From positions 434,001-498,000 of the forward strand of contig NW_026570321.1 of assembly GCF_019649055.1 (NCBI RefSeq): 64,000 nt of DNA, given 5' to 3'. Under the pieces are notes generated by a model, which saw nothing but the letters and a program-made list of their open reading frames with translations, made no database searches and was not told where the DNA came from. Both the position numbers and the translations under genes were made by a program. The stretch comes from Paramacrobiotus metropolitanus (taxonomy: Eukaryota > Tardigrada > Eutardigrada > Parachela > Macrobiotidae). Numbering within the stretch: position 1 is the first letter of the stretch; every line of letters begins with the position of its first letter. This document shows positions 59,428 through 64,000 of the stretch, piece by piece.

Positions 59428-60080
59428 TATATAATCGCGTAAGCCTTAATCTTTGTTGAGTTCGTCAGCTCGACGCACTGATCCAAACTGGCGTGACGAT
59501 GTATATTTGATAGCATTTAAAGTGTAGATTTGCCATCACAAATCAGTTTTTGAAGAAAAAGTTAAATTTGAGAGAAAACTATCAAAAACTTTGACATGCA
59601 AAGTCTATGGGAAAAGCCAAGAACCCACCACTGCTAAACCGACCACCCCATCACTGTCTCAACAGCTAATACTGTACGCTTTTTCGACAGTTTCGCACTT
59701 TCGCGAATTTCACGTCCTATAACAGATACTCACTGTACTAACAATAAGTTTATATTTTTCATCAAATTTTTGTTTTGAGAAGGAAAATAAAACGAAAGGA
59801 AGAAGGCAAACAGGGCTGAGAAATGAGAAGATTCTGGGCTGGGTACGGTTCTAAAGTCTGTTTTCAAGTACCTGACACCCGATGTGGTTTGTTTTGGCTT
59901 AACTATATACCGTAAAGAGCCTTCCCGGGCGGACGCGCTAAATTTTTCGAAATTTGCTACTTTATCGTTTTCGATAAAAAAGGCAAGGTGGTGTTCGAGA
60001 AAGGCAAGCGGGTTAATTTCGAATCTCCAGGTTTTGCTTTGAAGAACAGCAAGCAGTTTACTCCGCATCGTACGCATGGG

Positions 60081-60418
60081 CTATGCGAGGATATTAGCAA
60101 ACCATGGTAGCGGTGGTACCATTGTTTTAAGCAAAAATTTTTTTAACAGCAGATTCGAAATCAGCGTTATTGATTCACCTAGAAAAATTTTCAAACTGTA
60201 GAAAGCACCTTTTTTTGGATTCGACTCTCTTGCTACCACCCACGGTATCTGTAGGGTGCTTGGGCCCCGGCAATCAGAATTTCATTTTGACCTTTTCCTG
60301 TTTTGAAGAATGATTTCTAGATCAGAAAAATGCACTGAAGTTAATGCTGCGGTTAGTTTTTGCTTAAGACAAATTAAGGGTACCACCGCTACCGTCGTTT
60401 GCTAATATCCTCGCGTAG
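60081..60418. mobile_element. Inverted-repeat MITE, about 340 bp
   Basis: Terminal inverted repeats of about 60 bp: left CTATGCGAGGATATTAGCAA then ACCATGGTAGCGGTGGTACC; the right end at 60356-60418 carries the complement with a few mismatches (CTACGCGAGGATATTAGCAA when read back). No ORF. Confidence 0.75.
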
Positions 60419-60695
60419 ATCATGATCGTACGTGCTGTTTGCAATAAATAACGTTTGATACGTACATTTTAACGTAAATCGACCACAGTGCAGCTACTGT
60501 ATCTGTATTCTGTACAATGTAAAAATTATGTTCCGTTTAAGAACGGGTGGAGGGGAGTTGGATGTAGCACGAATTGCATGATATAAGTTTAAAGTTGGAA
60601 TGCTTCATTATTAAATTACAAGGTACAAATAAGTTTTTCATTGTTCGCTATACAGCGTATTGGAAGGCGGAGCCGCAGGCGACGCCGAGCTGCGG

Positions 60696-60712
60696 CGCGA
60701 GCTGAGCTCGCG
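60696..60712. repeat. 17-bp GC-rich palindrome
   Basis: CGCGAGCTGAGCTCGCG is a perfect palindrome around one central base, in an unusually GC-rich patch (60664-60725) within AT-rich surroundings. Confidence 0.6.
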
Positions 60713-61059
60713 GAGCAGCAAGCATGCCAGTGTAGGGATGGCGTATAGAGTGTGTGCTGTACTACTGCGTCCGTACAGCTTCTTATCTGTTCTCTGTCTT
60801 TCCATTGTGTTCTGTTGCGTTGTGTAGACGCGGATGTGATTTCTGATATTTTGTTCTTTTGCATTCGATGTTTGATCATCTCACGCATGTGCAGCCTCAG
60901 CCGCTTGGCTTGCACGCCAGCGTCAGGGCATATTCCCTTCATGGTAGCAGATCATGTTACGATTCTACGGTGTAGCATGGTGGTAGCGTGTGCAAAGTGT
61001 GCACTGAACTAGTTGACCTTTAATGCATTTATAAATGATTGGGAACAATTGCACATTTA

Positions 61060-61309
61060 TTTGCCGGACTCCCAAACCGCAACAGATCGGAAGGAGGAAA
61101 ACCAGGCCATACGATTCCCGGGTCAAAGCAGCGGATGCTCAGCCATGCGAAAAACCGTCATGAATTCCGGACACGTCCGAAGAAGCCCACAGGAATCAAC
61201 GAAGGATTGCCCATCGACGCACGCAGCCCGACTCCAATCGACAACGGATCCATCTTCCGTGCGATTGCCAACGAGAAGCCAGCAGAGGACCAGACACGAC
61301 CAAGCAAGA
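61060..61309 (+). other. Possible exon of an unrecognised gene
   Basis: A plus-strand open stretch with a biased, soluble-looking composition (NRNRSEGGKPGHTIPGSKQR, RPKKPTGINEGLPIDARSPT, AIANEKPAEDQTRPSKI), ending at a possible donor (ATAC/GTGTTT). No partner exon or domain is recognised. Confidence 0.2.
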
Positions 61310-61645
61310 TACGTGTTTCCATAATTTTTATGCGCTGTACGAAACAGTGCCCCAAACCTCTGCCCGAATTTCCAGAAATGCTGACCTTTACATCACGCAG
61401 AAAATCGCAACACGCGCCAGAATTCTGCAGATTTCCTGGTATTACCTGTATCAGCAGTCAGCAGAGAGCGACGACCGAACAATGGAGTCTGGGTCAAACA
61501 GTCACGCGGATACAGCTCTAAAGCTAGATCCAGAATAGATCCAGGAACAGAGACAGAAACAGAATCTATCCTGCGGAGTGAGCTATGCAGTATGGATAGC
61601 GAACTACGCGGAAACACGAAACGTCGCACTGCTAATAGCTGACTT

Positions 61646-62150
61646 TTAATATTGAAAGTCTGGAGAACAGAAAATCAACAACTGATCGGCGCAGCTCGAT
61701 CGTAAAACGTAGAGCCAATTCAACAGCGTGCAGCGCTGTGCAGCACGTGCTATGCCGCGCCCACTATCAGAACGCAAGCCAATCACAAGAGACACAACAC
61801 AGACACGTAGTCCAAAGGCGTAGCGCCACAGGCGTAGCGCCACTGACGTGAACGCTAGTGATCCCGGTCTCACATGCCTCTGGGGGGATGCCGAGCTCCT
61901 GTGAGGCTGGACACACTCCCGGATCCACGAGAAGACGACGGTCGCCGGTGTCTGTGTGCGCTCAAAAACATCAAATTCTCTTAATCCGTTTATCATATCA
62001 CATCAATTCCATAAGGCACAATTCCATTTAATACGATGTGAATAAAGAGATCCGATTATAAAAATACTATCAGAAAACAGATCAACAGTTAAACAGATCA
62101 ACAAAAGTATTAATCAAAATGTAGACTAGGATCCTCCATTTCTGACTCGT
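61646..62150. other. Intergenic; short tandem duplication
   Basis: AGGCGTAGCGCCAC occurs twice in tandem at about 61816-61844. Otherwise nothing recognised. Confidence 0.35.
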
Positions 62151-62151
62151 A

Positions 62152-62585
62152 AAGGTCACAGGTCCTGTCCACCGTTTCCCGCACTTTGGCCCATTCCGCT
62201 CCGTTGAGCAACTTCGCGCATCCATAATGCGACTTCCATCACAATCCGCTTTGAGAATCGGGTGCGTATCAAGTACGACTTAGGAATACTGCTTCATCTT
62301 TGGAATATGGTGCGTATCAATTGTACGACTTAAAAATGAGATCCGTTAAAGGTCATGGAGGGACGTCGTGTAGACAAGCGTAATTCGCTTCCTCCCTGAT
62401 AAAGGTCATCCTTTATTGAGATGATCCGTTGAGATGTGCGACTCGTTATGGGTTAATGGTCCCAAAAGGTCATGCGACTGGAATTCCGGTACGGTGACTC
62501 TCTTGGGCGGTAATGATCCCAAGGGTCATCCAACTTTTCTTCAAACTTCCATTAAAGGTCATGGAGGAACTTAGCCGATTTTTGC
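62152..62585. promoter_or_regulatory. Cluster of AAGGTCA-like half-sites
   Basis: Six occurrences in the same orientation of AAAGGTCA or AAGGGTCA (about 62153, 62346, 62400, 62466, 62519, 62574), several inside larger repeated phrases such as AAAGGTCATGGAGG. AGGTCA is the nuclear-receptor half-site. The repetition may only reflect a tandemly duplicated repeat, since GTGCGTATCAA-GTACGACTTA is also duplicated here. Confidence 0.3.
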
Positions 62586-62682
62586 CGACTTTCAAGCATT
62601 TCTTCGCTTGCCCCCCTGGTAAAACTTTAAGTTGACCTTTCCGTCGCACATCCCACTTCAATATGCCTCGAGCGGCCAGAGT

Positions 62683-63130
62683 GCCGGCAGAGTTTACCGT
62701 AACATCTCTGATGGGGCCGGCTAACTACCGCATTAAATTAACCCCATGACGCTTCCACATTAAATCTTTTACTCTTGTTCGCCGCTTGTGGCCCAGCTTC
62801 CGTACGAGAGATCCGGCTTGATTACCGTTATTTCTCTCGTTAAGTTTTGACACTGAATCGCTTAAGGAGAGTGGCCGGCATAGTACACCGTAGCGTCTCT
62901 GATGGGGCCGGCTAATAGACCGAATCAAATTTAACCCCAATAATATTTCCACCTGTTGTCTTTCTCTTTTTCGCCGCTTATGGCCCATCTTCGTCTTCAA
63001 GAGATCCGGCTTGATTACCGTAGTTTCTCTTGCTAATTTATAACACTGAGTCGCTTAAGGAGGAGAGCCGGCTGACTGCCGTAGCAACTCCTTTGGGGCC
63101 GGCGTAATAGACCGAATCAATTTAAACCCC
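62683..63130. repeat. Three tandem units of about 192 bp with GCCGGC palindromes
   Basis: Unit starts marked by GCCGGC at 62683, 62874 and 63067 (spacing 191 and 193). Each unit continues TA/GCCGTA-C-TCT-TGGGGCCGGC, then AACCCCA, CCACAT/CCACCT, TTCGCCGCTT-TGGCCCA, GAGATCCGGCTTGATTACCG and CACTGA-TCGCTTAAGGAG. The third is truncated. They lie just 3' of the minus-strand ORF at the right edge. Confidence 0.75.
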
Positions 63131-63320
63131 AATCGCTGCTCCACATGATTTCTTTATCCTTTGCGGTTCTGTGCTATAAACGCTGAAAACAACAAATACA
63201 CAAATACAGTTTATGTAGACAAGTCATATCGCCCTCATATACAACACCATTTTTCATTTTTGTGACGTACCGACAAATGCCGTAGACGTCCTTTTAATAG
63301 TGTGATCCTAACGACCAACA

Positions 63321-64000
63321 CTATTCCATTTCATTTGAATCATCTTCGCCGTCTCTCGGCGGACGTTTCTTAGTGCTTTCCGGTTGATTACGGTCAGATG
63401 TTCGGTCGACTGGTTCTGTTGAATCAACCGCCATGACCTTTTCCAGATCAACTTCTCGCTGACCGCGACCTTTCCCTTGGCGGCTGCGTTTAACCGCCTC
63501 TACCCGGTGGCGTGCGTCATTTTCTTCCAGTCGCAGTCTTCGGTTATTAGGGTCGTCCGCCAGTCGCCGTTGCACATCAGCGAGGTTATCGCGGAGTCGC
63601 TGGTTTCTTAGGCCGCGTCGTCCTATCTGGTTAGGGGCGCGTTCTGGGCGTCGGTCGCCTTTATTCACCAGAAATTCGTTGATGTAGACGTCTACTCCGT
63701 CCATTGGTTCAACATAATCGCTTCCCATAGTATCTTTGATCTTATTAATCCGCTCTTCGACCTGGGAGGCATGGCGCTGTGTAAGGTTTCCCTTTTCCCT
63801 TCGTGTCCTACACTTTTTCAACGCCTTCCGAGCCGTGTGGGCTATTCCAACATGTTCCATAGGCTCTCCCAACTTAACCACGTGAGGTCGGAAAAGTGGC
63901 GGGATGTCGTCCTTCATTGTGTTGGAAACCAACTGGTTCTGTGTTTTATAGTGTGCCAATCTCGCAGCGAAGACCTTCTGCCCCATCCTTTTTGCGGCAT
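63321..64000 (-). CDS. Basic, charged protein of unknown function, open to the right edge
   Basis: The minus-strand frame is open from the window edge (AAKRMGQKVFAARLAHYKTQ) to the stop at 63321, at least 226 codons. Visible: a Lys/Arg-rich patch (ARKALKKCRTRREKGN), an Asp/Val segment (YVEPMDGVDVYINEFLVNKG), a long Arg/Glu helix (RRGLRNQRLRDNLADVQRRL) and a charged tail (TKKRPPRDGEDDSNEME). No domain recognised. The neighbouring repeats suggest it could belong to a transposable element whose 3' part lies here, but that is only inference. Confidence 0.4.
   Translation of the reverse strand, partial: AAKRMGQKVFAARLAHYKTQNQLVSNTMKDDIPPLFRPHVVKLGEPMEHVGIAHTARKALKKCRTRREKGNLTQRHASQVEERINKIKDTMGSDYVEPMDGVDVYINEFLVNKGDRRPERAPNQIGRRGLRNQRLRDNLADVQRRLADDPNNRRLRLEENDARHRVEAVKRSRQGKGRGQREVDLEKVMAVDSTEPVDRTSDRNQPESTKKRPPRDGEDDSNEME

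Noticed and set aside
1-64000. tRNA, rRNA or other structural RNA genes
   Set aside because: I saw no cloverleaf with A and B boxes and no rRNA-like block. A covariance-model scan would be needed to exclude them properly.

Overview
This is a eukaryotic, animal nuclear window. Genes are split into many short exons with GT...AG introns, there are no operons, and the conserved genes belong to animal families: a class V myosin, a CNNM/ACDP metal transporter, a failed-axon-connections (FAXC) homologue, a Nab2/ZC3H14 CCCH protein and a rhodopsin-like GPCR. The lineage-specific F-box proteins and the decayed SMYD-like paralogues would fit a small invertebrate such as a tardigrade or another ecdysozoan. 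That placement is inference; nothing in the sequence names the species.

The left third (about 1-24 kb) is conserved and gene-dense. Myosin V runs on the minus strand from its start codon at 9291 off the left edge. CNNM (11464-16427), a FAXC-like gene (17519-19538) and a ZC3H14-like gene (20216-24036) follow on the plus strand, with CNNM divergent from myosin. Myosin and CNNM splice together in consistent phase. Three local defects stand out: the myosin exon carrying the ATP-binding P-loop is not recognisable, the FAXC gene stops after its third exon, and the ZC3H14 gene has no visible first exon.

From 24 to 57 kb the window is an accessory, repeat-rich region. It holds three members of an unrecognised family (N-terminal Tudor/SH3-like segment plus F-box-like segment): a minus-strand copy at 28.6-31.3 kb, a broken copy at 35.1-36.7 kb and an intact copy at 43.99-45.90 kb. 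A young LTR retrotransposon (38722-43902, 459-bp LTRs, 4-bp target duplication) sits 83 bp upstream of the intact copy's start codon. It has a gag-like ORF fused to an integrase zinc-binding module but no protease, reverse transcriptase or RNase H. A minus-strand GPCR follows (46439-47965). Two decayed SET/MYND paralogues lie in opposite orientations (about 25-26 kb minus, 50.6-55.8 kb plus), and the plus copy reads into the tail of a LINE.

The right end (57-64 kb) is dominated by repeats: a partial direct duplication of 48.6-50.3 kb, a 158-bp hAT-type MITE with exact 8-bp target duplications and a paralogous empty site, two other inverted-repeat elements, a cluster of AAGGTCA-like half-sites, and three ~192-bp tandem units containing GCCGGC palindromes. 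These precede an unrecognised basic-protein ORF that runs off the right edge on the minus strand.
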